Of a stretch of 30,292 bases of DNA, positions 8,887-15,950 are shown piece by piece. The DNA lies in the NCBI GenBank assembly GCA_002436085.1, contig DIXT01000003.1, positions 1 to 30,292 on the forward strand, in the 5' to 3' direction. The first letter of the stretch is position 1, and the number at the start of each line of letters is the position of its first letter. A model generated the notes under the pieces. It worked only from the letters and a program-made list of their open reading frames with translations. It searched no databases and was not told the origin of the DNA. The translations under genes were made by a program, and so were the position numbers. The stretch is from Anaerolineaceae bacterium UBA6073 (lineage in GTDB: Bacteria > Chloroflexota > Anaerolineae > Anaerolineales > Anaerolineaceae).

Positions 8887-9292
8887 CGATAAACCTTGGA
8901 GGGTCGGCAAATAGTGCGAGAACACGCTGTCTAACCTTCTCCGCGGAGAAGGTTGCCGTGGGCCAGAAGAGGGGCAAACAAGACCCTCATCAGTCTCGCT
9001 GCGCTCGCCAGCTTCCCCCAAGGGAAGCTCAAAAACGGCACGCAAGTAGCCCCCAAGGGAAGCTCAGGAATAACTGCCCGCAGGGCGGATGAGGGTAAAG
9101 GAACAAAGACCACATCCAGACTTAATGCTCTCCCCCTCACAGGAATTTATCGCAGGAATCCGCCATACGCCCACAGAAAAATATGGGATAATTCATTACA
9201 TCATCTGACCATGGCATCATTTATTTATCTCCTCCCACCCATTCTCACCCTGTCCATCCCGGACAAGTGCGTCCACCGGAATCCCAGCACGC

Positions 9293-10306
9293 ATGCCTGA
9301 AAACGACGCGCCCACCTTCCACATTGGCAGCATCCCGGTTTTTGGCCAGCTCATCCTCGCGCCCATGGACGGCATTTCCGACCCGCCCTTCCGCTGGATC
9401 ACTCGCCGTTTGGGCTCCGCGCTCTCCATTTCCGAATTCATCAACACCCTGGACTACGCCAATCAAAAACACTACCAGGTTAGCCGTATCAATTTCCGCG
9501 CCGGCGAACGCCCCTTTGGTGTGCAGCTGCTGGATAACGACCCCGTACGTATGGCGGAGTGCGCCGCTGCGATTTATGCCGAGTATCAGCCGGACTTTTT
9601 CGACGTCAACCTGGGCTGCTGCACAGCCAGCGTCACCTCGCGCGGCGCCGGAGCCGGCATGATGCGCATACCCGAAAAAGTGGCGCAGGCTTTCCGGGAG
9701 CTGGGCAAAGCGGTGCCCGTGCCCCTGACCGCCAAGCTGCGCCTCGGTTGGGATGAGGACAATCTGAACTACCGCGAGATTGCCGAGATAGCCGTCGCCA
9801 ACGGCGCGCGCATGATCGCTTTGCACGGGCGCACCGCGAAGATGGCTTACAGCGGCAAAGCCCGCTGGCAGCCGATGGCAGAGCTGAAAGCCTGCCTGCC
9901 TGTGCCCGTGATTGGCAACGGCGACGTCGCCACTACCGCTCAGGCGCGCCAGCTGCTGGAGCAGACGGGCTGCGACGCAGCCATGGTCGGGCGCGCGGCC
10001 AAAGCCAACCCCTTCCTCTTCAGCTGGCAGGACCGGGAAGATATCACCCCGGCGGAATTTTACGGCCTGATGCGCTACCAGCTTGAAGAGATGCGCCCGT
10101 TCCACCCGATCAGTCCGCTGCTGCCCTTCCGCAAGTTCCTGAAGGCATACCTTGAACCCTACGGATTGCCCACGGCGCAGCTGCGGGCAATGCTGACGGC
10201 GAAAGAAGAAAGCAGACTAATCACATTAATTGACCAGGTTTTTTCCGCTCAAGGCGTGAAGGATCTTCCCGGCGCTGCCTCAGATTTCAGAAATCGCATG
10301 CTTTAA
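9293..10306 (+). CDS. tRNA-dihydrouridine synthase family protein
   Basis: Dus enzymes reduce uridine to dihydrouridine in tRNA using FMN and NADPH. The 337-residue protein has the TIM-barrel landmarks in order: LAPMDGISD (22-30), FGVQLLDNDP (75-84), VNLGCC with the catalytic Cys at 109, KLRLGWDE (148-155), LHGRT (177-181) with the FMN-region His, GNGDV (208-212) and GRAAKANP (233-240). The C-terminal helical tRNA-binding domain follows. The usual GCP is GCC and the Lys a few residues later is Ser, so this is a divergent member; the DusA/B/C subclass cannot be assigned. The Shine-Dalgarno site before the ATG is weak. The next gene starts 47 nt later. Confidence 0.9.
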   Translation: MPENDAPTFHIGSIPVFGQLILAPMDGISDPPFRWITRRLGSALSISEFINTLDYANQKHYQVSRINFRAGERPFGVQLLDNDPVRMAECAAAIYAEYQPDFFDVNLGCCTASVTSRGAGAGMMRIPEKVAQAFRELGKAVPVPLTAKLRLGWDEDNLNYREIAEIAVANGARMIALHGRTAKMAYSGKARWQPMAELKACLPVPVIGNGDVATTAQARQLLEQTGCDAAMVGRAAKANPFLFSWQDREDITPAEFYGLMRYQLEEMRPFHPISPLLPFRKFLKAYLEPYGLPTAQLRAMLTAKEESRLITLIDQVFSAQGVKDLPGAASDFRNRML

Positions 10307-10353
10307 TTTCAGGATTTTCGGTACAATTAGTCATTCTTTTAATAGGAGCCAGC

Positions 10354-11670
10354 ATGGACAACGAACATTTGCACAAACTACAGATTAGAGCCTGGACAAT
10401 GTATGACTGGGCAAATTCCGCTTTTGCCACTTCCGTCATGGGCGCCATCCTGCCCAACTATTTTGGCGCGTATATCGCCACCGAAGGGTCTCTGGCGCTG
10501 TGGGGGTACACGGTCGCGATTGGCAGCCTGATCGCTGCGCTGCTCAGCCCGGTCCTGGGAGCCATCGCGGATTTCCGCGGCTCCAAGAAGAAATTCCTGG
10601 CAGTTTTCGCGGGTTTGGGCATCCTCAGCACCGCGCTGCTCTTCTTCGTCGATAAGCCGGAAGAATGGCTCTTATGCTGCATCCTGTACATTCTGGGAAC
10701 CATCGGGTTTGCCGGCTCGCTCGTATTCTACGACTCGCTGCTGCCGCACGTTGCCCGCGAAGATGAAATCGACCAGGTTTCATCGCGCGGATACGCCTTG
10801 GGCTACATTGGCGGCGGCATCCTGCTGCTGGTAAACATAGTCATGATTTTCTTTGGTCCCAAGCTCACCCCCGACCTGGGGGAACGCGGCTCCACCATGC
10901 TTTGGATGCGCCTGAGCCTGGCCAGCGTGGCGCTGTGGTGGGCAATCTTCTCTATTCCCCTATTCCGCCGCGTGCAGGAACCTACCCGCATGGCTGAAGC
11001 CAGCGAGGTTGGCGAGAACGTCTGGAAAGTCAGTTTCGCCCGCTTCCTCAAAGCCTTTAGAGATATCCGCAAGTTTAAAGATTTATTCTGGTTCCTGCTC
11101 ACCTTCCTGGTATATGCCAACGGTATCGGCACCATCATCACCATGGCCGCTGCATTCGCGACTGACCTGGGCTTCAGCACAATCACAATTCTGGGAACCT
11201 TCCTGATGGTGCAGTTTGTTGCCGCGCCTTTCGCGATTTTGTTTGGTAAGCTCGCCAAAAAGCTGGGCAACAAAAAAGCCATCACCATCAGCCTGCTGGT
11301 CTATTCCGTCATCGCGATTGTCGGCTACTTTATGACCAAGGAATGGCATTTCTACGCGCTGGGCTTTGGGGTAGCCATGGTGCAGGGCGGCAGCCAGGCG
11401 CTCAGCCGCTCGCTGGTTGGTAAGCTGATGCCCAAGAGCAAGAGCGCGGAATTTTACGGCTTCTTCAGCGTGTCTGAAAAATTCAACACGGTGGTTGGTC
11501 CCGCCCTCATGGCGTTGGTCAGCCAACTCACTGGAAGCGGCCGCTGGGGTATCGTTTCACTGGTCATATTCTTTATCGCTGGCATCCTGATGCTGCGCGG
11601 CGTGAACGTGGAACGCGGCATCGCCCGGGCGGAAGAGGAAGACGCCAAAATGATTGCGGTGGGATCGTAA
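10354..11670 (+). CDS. MFS transporter, UMF1 (Atg22-like) family
   Basis: This 438-residue integral membrane protein has about 12 hydrophobic helices. The N-terminal MYDWANSAFATSVMGAILP is the hallmark of the UMF1/Atg22-like branch of the major facilitator superfamily, and GGSQALSRSLVGKLMPKSKSAEFYGF (written here as GGSQALSRS at about 347 and AEFYGFF at about 367) is the conserved segment before helix 11. The substrate of bacterial members is not established; the yeast relative exports amino acids from the vacuole. AGGAG lies about 7 nt before the ATG. TACAAT at 10322-10327 could be a -10 element. A strong terminator follows the stop. Confidence 0.9.
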   Translation: MDNEHLHKLQIRAWTMYDWANSAFATSVMGAILPNYFGAYIATEGSLALWGYTVAIGSLIAALLSPVLGAIADFRGSKKKFLAVFAGLGILSTALLFFVDKPEEWLLCCILYILGTIGFAGSLVFYDSLLPHVAREDEIDQVSSRGYALGYIGGGILLLVNIVMIFFGPKLTPDLGERGSTMLWMRLSLASVALWWAIFSIPLFRRVQEPTRMAEASEVGENVWKVSFARFLKAFRDIRKFKDLFWFLLTFLVYANGIGTIITMAAAFATDLGFSTITILGTFLMVQFVAAPFAILFGKLAKKLGNKKAITISLLVYSVIAIVGYFMTKEWHFYALGFGVAMVQGGSQALSRSLVGKLMPKSKSAEFYGFFSVSEKFNTVVGPALMALVSQLTGSGRWGIVSLVIFFIAGILMLRGVNVERGIARAEEEDAKMIAVGS

Positions 11671-11682
11671 ATCAAATTTTTC

Positions 11683-11725
11683 AACGCGGTCTGCCCATCA
11701 AATTCGGGCAGACCGCGTTTTTTTT
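11683..11725 (+). terminator. Strong intrinsic terminator after the MFS gene
   Basis: A perfect 14-bp stem (AACGCGGTCTGCCC with GGGCAGACCGCGTT) closes a 9-nt loop and runs into eight T. It lies 12 nt after the transporter stop codon. Confidence 0.95.
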
Positions 11726-11736
11726 GAAAGCTGCGA

Positions 11737-11745
11737 TGTTATAAT
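11737..11745 (+). promoter_or_regulatory. Extended -10 promoter for the ATP-grasp gene
   Basis: TGTTATAAT combines a TGn extension with a perfect TATAAT, 45 nt before the next ATG and just past a terminator. No matching -35 is visible, which is common for extended -10 promoters. Confidence 0.65.
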
Positions 11746-11790
11746 TTGCGCATTCAAAATCATGTACTTATTGGGAGTTAATTATTATCA

Positions 11791-12852
11791 ATGAAAAATT
11801 TCCGTGTTGCTGTATTGGCAAACCTTAAGAAAAACGCCCCTCATCTTGAGGGGGCTTCTTTTGATAAGTGGGATGACCTCGATTCCGAATCCACGGTCGA
11901 GGCAATCTGCGCGGCAATCCGCAGCAAGGGCAACGAAGCCCAGTTCCTTGAAGCGGACGAGACCATCATCGATACCGTTCGGGATTACAAACCAGATATT
12001 TGCTTCAACATTAGTGAAGGGCATTTTGGCGACTCCCGCGAAGCGCAAATCCCCGCCATTCTGGAAAAGCTGCAAATCCCCTACACCGGCTCAAAGGTGC
12101 TGTGCCTGGCGCTGACCCTGGACAAGTCCATGACCAAGCGCATCCTGGCCTGGCACGGCCTTCCGACGCCCGAGTTTCAGTCTTTTGAACGTCTGGACGA
12201 GCCGCTGGACGAGGGAATGACCTTTCCGCTCTTTGTCAAACCCAGCCGTGAAGGCACGGGCATGGGCATCAGCTACGACTCCATCGTGCATAACGAGGAT
12301 GAACTCCGCAAACAGTTGGAATTCATCCTGAGAAGCTACCACCAACCCGCGCTGGTTGAGAAATTTATCGAGGGGCGTGAGATTACGGTTGGCATGGTGG
12401 GGAACCTGATTGGTCCTGTCGCCCGGCGCATCCCGGTCAATGAAGACGAGCAGCGCATCCAGGCCGGTTTGCACTTCATGCCGCCCATGGAAGTGGACCT
12501 ACAGCCCTATCTGCTTTCGGATGGGGTGTATGATAATCGCTTAAAAACAGCCCTGGCTGCCGACCTTACGTATCTCTGCCCCGCGCCCATTGAAGAAGAA
12601 ATGGTGGATGAACTAAACTGGCTGGCGGCGGCGGTTTTCCGCGTCACGGGCGCGCTGGACGTTGCCCGCGTGGATTTCCGCCTGGACATCAACGACAATC
12701 TCAAGCCCTACATACTCGAAATCAATCCGCTGCCCGGACTCGCGCCAGTCATTTCGGACCTGGTGATCGAAGCCGCCGCGGCGGGTATAGACCATACAGA
12801 ATTGGTAAACATGATTTTATATACCGCGCTCGACCGCTACAAAATGCTGTAA
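11791..12852 (+). CDS. D-alanine-D-alanine ligase-like ATP-grasp protein
   Basis: The 353-residue protein is an ATP-grasp ligase of the D-Ala-D-Ala ligase superfamily. Landmarks are the N-terminal substrate loop EGHFGDSREAQ with LEKLQIPYTGS (76-101), FVKPSREGTGMGI (148-160), VEKFIEGREITVG (189-201), and the metal ligands in RVDFRLDI (Asp295) and LEINPLPG (Glu310, Asn312). These end in the usual LPGLAPVISDL. It may join amino acids for the cell wall, but it is not next to any murein gene and many relatives of this type have unknown acceptors, so ddl is not assigned. GGGAG precedes the ATG by 13 nt, which is long. It is convergent with pnp. Confidence 0.85.
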   Translation: MKNFRVAVLANLKKNAPHLEGASFDKWDDLDSESTVEAICAAIRSKGNEAQFLEADETIIDTVRDYKPDICFNISEGHFGDSREAQIPAILEKLQIPYTGSKVLCLALTLDKSMTKRILAWHGLPTPEFQSFERLDEPLDEGMTFPLFVKPSREGTGMGISYDSIVHNEDELRKQLEFILRSYHQPALVEKFIEGREITVGMVGNLIGPVARRIPVNEDEQRIQAGLHFMPPMEVDLQPYLLSDGVYDNRLKTALAADLTYLCPAPIEEEMVDELNWLAAAVFRVTGALDVARVDFRLDINDNLKPYILEINPLPGLAPVISDLVIEAAAAGIDHTELVNMILYTALDRYKML

Positions 12853-12912
12853 GTTTTCCCACGCGGCGCTGCGCGGGTGCTTTGCGCGCTGCTCAGCTTG
12901 AATAGATTAAAT

Positions 12913-12944
12913 AGATACTGGCTGCCAAATGGCAGCCAGTATCT
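12913..12944. terminator. Hairpin between convergent genes, probable bidirectional terminator
   Basis: AGATACTGGCTGCC and GGCAGCCAGTATCT form a perfect 14-bp stem around AAAT. It lies between the converging ATP-grasp gene and pnp (18 nt from the pnp stop). The T runs on either side are weak, so termination may depend mainly on the stem, or the hairpin may protect 3' ends. Confidence 0.65.
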
Positions 12945-12962
12945 TAATAAATCCGACAAAGT

Positions 12963-15197
12963 TTAGCGCCTGTGGTTAAAGCCGCCCCGGTCACTGCCCC
13001 GGTCGCCGCCCCGGCTTCCGCCGCGGCTGCCGCCGGAACCAGAACCGCCGGTGCTCTTCTTACGGTTGGCGTTGTCGTGCTCGCGGGCTTCTTCCGCGGT
13101 CCAGCCTTCCAGCAGAGCCTGGCGGCTGAGGCGAATCTTTCCATCCGGGCTGATGTCGGTCACCATCACGGAGAGTTCATCGCCTAACTGGACGATATCC
13201 TCGACCTTGTTCACGCGTTCGCTGGCGAGCTGGGAAATGTGCACCATGCCGTCAAGACCGGGCAGAATCTCGATAAAAGCGCCAAAATCAGTCACACGCA
13301 CGCATTTGCCGGTGTAAATCCGACCAATTTCCGGCACTTCCACCAGGCTGAGGATGCGTTCCTTGGCCTTTTCAAAGCCTACGCCGTCGGTGGAGGCAAT
13401 GTAAACCGTACCGTCGTCATCGATATCAATCTTGGTGTGGGTATCTTCCTGCAGCGCGCGGATATTCTTGCCGCCGGGTCCGATAATCGCGCCGATTTTG
13501 TCCACAGGAACCTTAACGGTTTCGATGCGGGGAGCGTGCGGTTTCAGGCTCGGATTGGGGACGGCAATCGTCTCAAGCATGATATCCAGGATGCTGAAGC
13601 GGGCTTTGCGGGCGCGTTCCAGGGCTTCCGCCATAATCTGAGGGGTGATGCCGGTAATCTTGATGTCCATTTGCAGGGCGGTGATGCCGTCGCGCGTGCC
13701 AGCGACCTTGAAGTCCATGTCGCCCAGGTGGTCTTCCGCGCCGAGGATGTCGGTCAGGATGACGTAGCGCTCGTCTGATTTAATCAAACCCATTGCCACG
13801 CCCGAAACAGGCGCTTTAATCGGTACGCCGGTATCCATCAGCGCCAGGGTAGAGCCGCACACGGACGCCATAGAGGACGAACCGTTGGATGCAAGCACTT
13901 CCGAGACCAGACGCAGGGTATAGGGGAAGGTTTTCTCGTCCGGGATGACCGGTACAAGAGCGCGTTCCGCCAGGGCGCCGTGCCCGATTTCGCGGCGGGA
14001 CTGCCCGCCAAGGCGTTTCACTTCGCCGGTGCTGTAGGGCGGGAAGTTATAGTGGTGCATATAGCGCTTGGATTCGGTTTCAAGCAGGTTGTCCAACTCC
14101 TGGGCTTCCTTGGGGGTGCCAAGGGTTGCCAGCGTGAGCACCTGAGTTTCGCCGCGGGTGAACAAGCCGGAGCCGTGCGCGCGTGGGCTGATGTCCACTT
14201 CGCAGGTGATTTCCCGAATCTCATCAATGCTGCGGTTATCCGGGCGTTTGCCGTCGTACAGGATTCTGTCGCGCACGATTGCTTTTTCGGCTGCGTCAAA
14301 AGCGGCGCCAAAAGCGGCTGCCTGTTCCGGGCTCAGTTCCGCGCCTGCGGCTGCTTCTTCCAGGTAGGTCTTGCGCAGTTCAGCGGTGCCGCCGTACATG
14401 TTTTCTTTGCTGTAGGGCTGGTCCAGGATAGCCTTCAAGCGGGCTTCAACACTGGCGCGGGCCTGGGCAATCAGTTCCGGGTTCAGAACCTTGATTTCAA
14501 CTTCTTTCTTCTGCTTGCCAACCTCACGCGCCATGCGTTCCTGCAGTTCCACGACGCCCTGAATTTCCTGGTGGGCAAGCTGCAGCGCTTCCACCATCAG
14601 GTCTTCGCTGACTTCCTGCGCGCCGCATTCGACCATCAAAATTGCTTCGCGAGTGCCGGCAACGCGCAAATCGAGCGTTGAAATTTCCATCTCGGAAAGT
14701 GAGGGGTTGACAATCAATTTGCCATCCACGCAGCCGATGCGCACCGCGCCGACCGGGCCGCCAAAGGGAATGTCCGAAATCATCAGCGCGGCAGAAGCGG
14801 CGTTGATGGCGAGCATATCCAGCGGGACTTCAGTGTCCGCGGAGAGCGACATCAGGACAACCTGCACTTCGTTGCGCATGCCTTCCGGGAAGAGCGGGCG
14901 CAGCGGGCGGTCCGTCAGACGCGCAATCAGGGTGGCATCTGTGCTCGGACGGCCTTCTCGGCGGAAGAAAGACCCGGGGATGCGTCCGCCGGCATACATG
15001 CGCTCTTCGTAATCTACGGTCAGCGGGAAGAAATCCGTGCCTTCACGTACGCCGCCCATGGTGGCTGCGGCCAGGATAATGGAATCTCCCTGACGCAGGG
15101 TGACAGAACCGCCGGCTTGACGGGCAAGTCTGCCGGTTTCAAAGGTCAGTTCTTTGCCGCCCAAGGCGGTCTTGTAATAAATAGCTTGTGGTTTCAT
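12963..15197 (-). CDS. pnp: Polyribonucleotide nucleotidyltransferase (PNPase)
   Basis: PNPase is the phosphate-dependent 3'-5' exoribonuclease and polymerase of RNA decay. The 744-residue protein has the full set: RNase PH domain 1, alpha-helical domain, catalytic RNase PH domain 2 (with TRGETQVL, GRREIGHG-like SRREIGHG and the metal site DMDFKVAGTRDGITALQMD), KH domain (about 560-619, with IGPGGKNI) and S1 domain (about 620-696). A tail of about 30 residues rich in Gly, Arg and Ser follows, full of RGG-like triplets. ATG at 15197 is chosen because AAAGGA lies just before it; an upstream TTG at 15245 has no such site. It lies about 195 nt downstream of rpsO, the classical arrangement. Confidence 0.96.
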   Translation of the reverse strand: MKPQAIYYKTALGGKELTFETGRLARQAGGSVTLRQGDSIILAAATMGGVREGTDFFPLTVDYEERMYAGGRIPGSFFRREGRPSTDATLIARLTDRPLRPLFPEGMRNEVQVVLMSLSADTEVPLDMLAINAASAALMISDIPFGGPVGAVRIGCVDGKLIVNPSLSEMEISTLDLRVAGTREAILMVECGAQEVSEDLMVEALQLAHQEIQGVVELQERMAREVGKQKKEVEIKVLNPELIAQARASVEARLKAILDQPYSKENMYGGTAELRKTYLEEAAAGAELSPEQAAAFGAAFDAAEKAIVRDRILYDGKRPDNRSIDEIREITCEVDISPRAHGSGLFTRGETQVLTLATLGTPKEAQELDNLLETESKRYMHHYNFPPYSTGEVKRLGGQSRREIGHGALAERALVPVIPDEKTFPYTLRLVSEVLASNGSSSMASVCGSTLALMDTGVPIKAPVSGVAMGLIKSDERYVILTDILGAEDHLGDMDFKVAGTRDGITALQMDIKITGITPQIMAEALERARKARFSILDIMLETIAVPNPSLKPHAPRIETVKVPVDKIGAIIGPGGKNIRALQEDTHTKIDIDDDGTVYIASTDGVGFEKAKERILSLVEVPEIGRIYTGKCVRVTDFGAFIEILPGLDGMVHISQLASERVNKVEDIVQLGDELSVMVTDISPDGKIRLSRQALLEGWTAEEAREHDNANRKKSTGGSGSGGSRGGSRGGDRGSDRGGFNHRR

Positions 15198-15209
15198 AGT
15201 GTCCTTTCG

Positions 15210-15257
15210 ACTGGTTGCGCCAGTACAGGGACTGAAAGCTAACAATCAAGCTTGATT
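15210..15257 (-). promoter_or_regulatory. Leader hairpin and palindrome before pnp
   Basis: On the minus strand, a 5-bp hairpin (ACTGG-CGCAA-CCAGT, 15210-15224) sits directly upstream of the pnp ribosome site, and a perfect 14-bp palindrome AATCAAGCTTGATT lies at 15244-15257. PNPase in other bacteria controls its own leader through a stem cut by RNase III; whether these elements do that here is inference. A TTGACA at about 15384-15389 (minus strand) could start a pnp-only transcript but has no good -10. Confidence 0.35.
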
Positions 15258-15391
15258 CTTAGTTTTCAATACCCGACTGGCATAATTTGGTTTAATACAA
15301 TGATAACCGCGCCGGGTCAGGCCTGCAAGTCAGCTGTACTGCCTGCAGACCGTACTGCGCGGTTGGATCGCCGTGAAAAAACGGATGTCAA

Positions 15392-15664
15392 CTACTTTTT
15401 CCGAATGTTGAGAGCTTCGGTGATGGCGAGGAAACGATCGTAATCCTTCTGGCGAAGATAGGCCAACAAGCGGCGGCGCTGACCGACCATTTTGAGCAGC
15501 CCGCGGCGCGAGCTTTCATCGTGGCGGTTGATGCGCAGATGGTTGGTGAGTTGGGTGATGCGCGTGGTTAACAAAGCTATTTGCACCTCGGGCGAGCCGG
15601 TGTCACCAGGTTGGCGTTCGTACTTCTTGATAATTTCGGTTTTTTCAGTTTGGTTTAAAGACAT
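15392..15664 (-). CDS. rpsO: 30S ribosomal protein S15
   Basis: S15 binds the central domain of 16S rRNA early in small-subunit assembly. The 90-residue protein has the usual length and hallmarks: GDTGSPEVQIALLT, the LTNHLRINRHDESSRRGL segment whose His-Asp pair contacts rRNA, and VGQRRRLLAYL. AGGAG lies about 9 nt before the ATG. It is the first gene of the rpsO-pnp unit, with an extended -10 promoter about 80 nt upstream. Confidence 0.97.
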   Translation of the reverse strand: MSLNQTEKTEIIKKYERQPGDTGSPEVQIALLTTRITQLTNHLRINRHDESSRRGLLKMVGQRRRLLAYLRQKDYDRFLAITEALNIRKK

Positions 15665-15743
15665 GACGTCTGCTCCTAAAGAATTTTATGCAAGTCTCCT
15701 GGCAAGCAGCGCAAACCGCTCACCGGACCAGTCACAGGCTGAG

Positions 15744-15770
15744 ATTATACCAGAAAAGTAAAAAACGCAA
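15744..15770 (-). promoter_or_regulatory. Promoter of rpsO-pnp
   Basis: On the minus strand TTGCGT is followed after 15 nt by TATAAT preceded by TGG (extended -10). It is placed about 80 nt upstream of the rpsO start, and the spacer is short but the -10 is perfect. Confidence 0.7.
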
Positions 15771-15950
15771 GCCGCGGCGCACCGCGGCGCATTGCCGCGG
15801 CGCATTGCCGCAACCCAAGAAAATAAAGGGTATCAGGGAGGGGACTTTTATTGCGACTGCTTGCGTGCGGAGCAAAGAGCGTCAGCGGCCGAAGCAATCT
15901 CCCCCTCAGCTAGCATGGAGAACAGTTCGCAATCCGTACTGATGATAATT
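15771..15950. repeat. GC-rich short repeats upstream of the second array
   Basis: 15772-15812 holds repeated GCCGCGGCGCATT-like blocks. 15855-15915 carries GCTTGCGTGCGGAGC followed by CGAAGCAATCT, a motif also present in reverse at 1340-1380. No gene is seen. Confidence 0.6.

Larger units (their letters stand above)
8195..9292. other. Gene-free region made of dispersed repeats
   Basis: About 1.1 kb with no supported gene. It holds a 197-bp direct repeat pair (8351-8757), a 71-bp palindrome (8816-8886), and a stretch at 8930-9100 with TTCTCCGCGGAGAA (palindromic) and two copies of an AAGGGAAGCTC motif, resembling short palindromic repeats scattered through many bacterial genomes. 9100-9290 shows nothing recognisable apart from the approach to the next gene. 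Confidence 0.7.

Noticed and set aside
13980..14681. Plus-strand frame of about 233 codons inside pnp
   Set aside because: It is the shadow of pnp, whose motifs are intact on the other strand.
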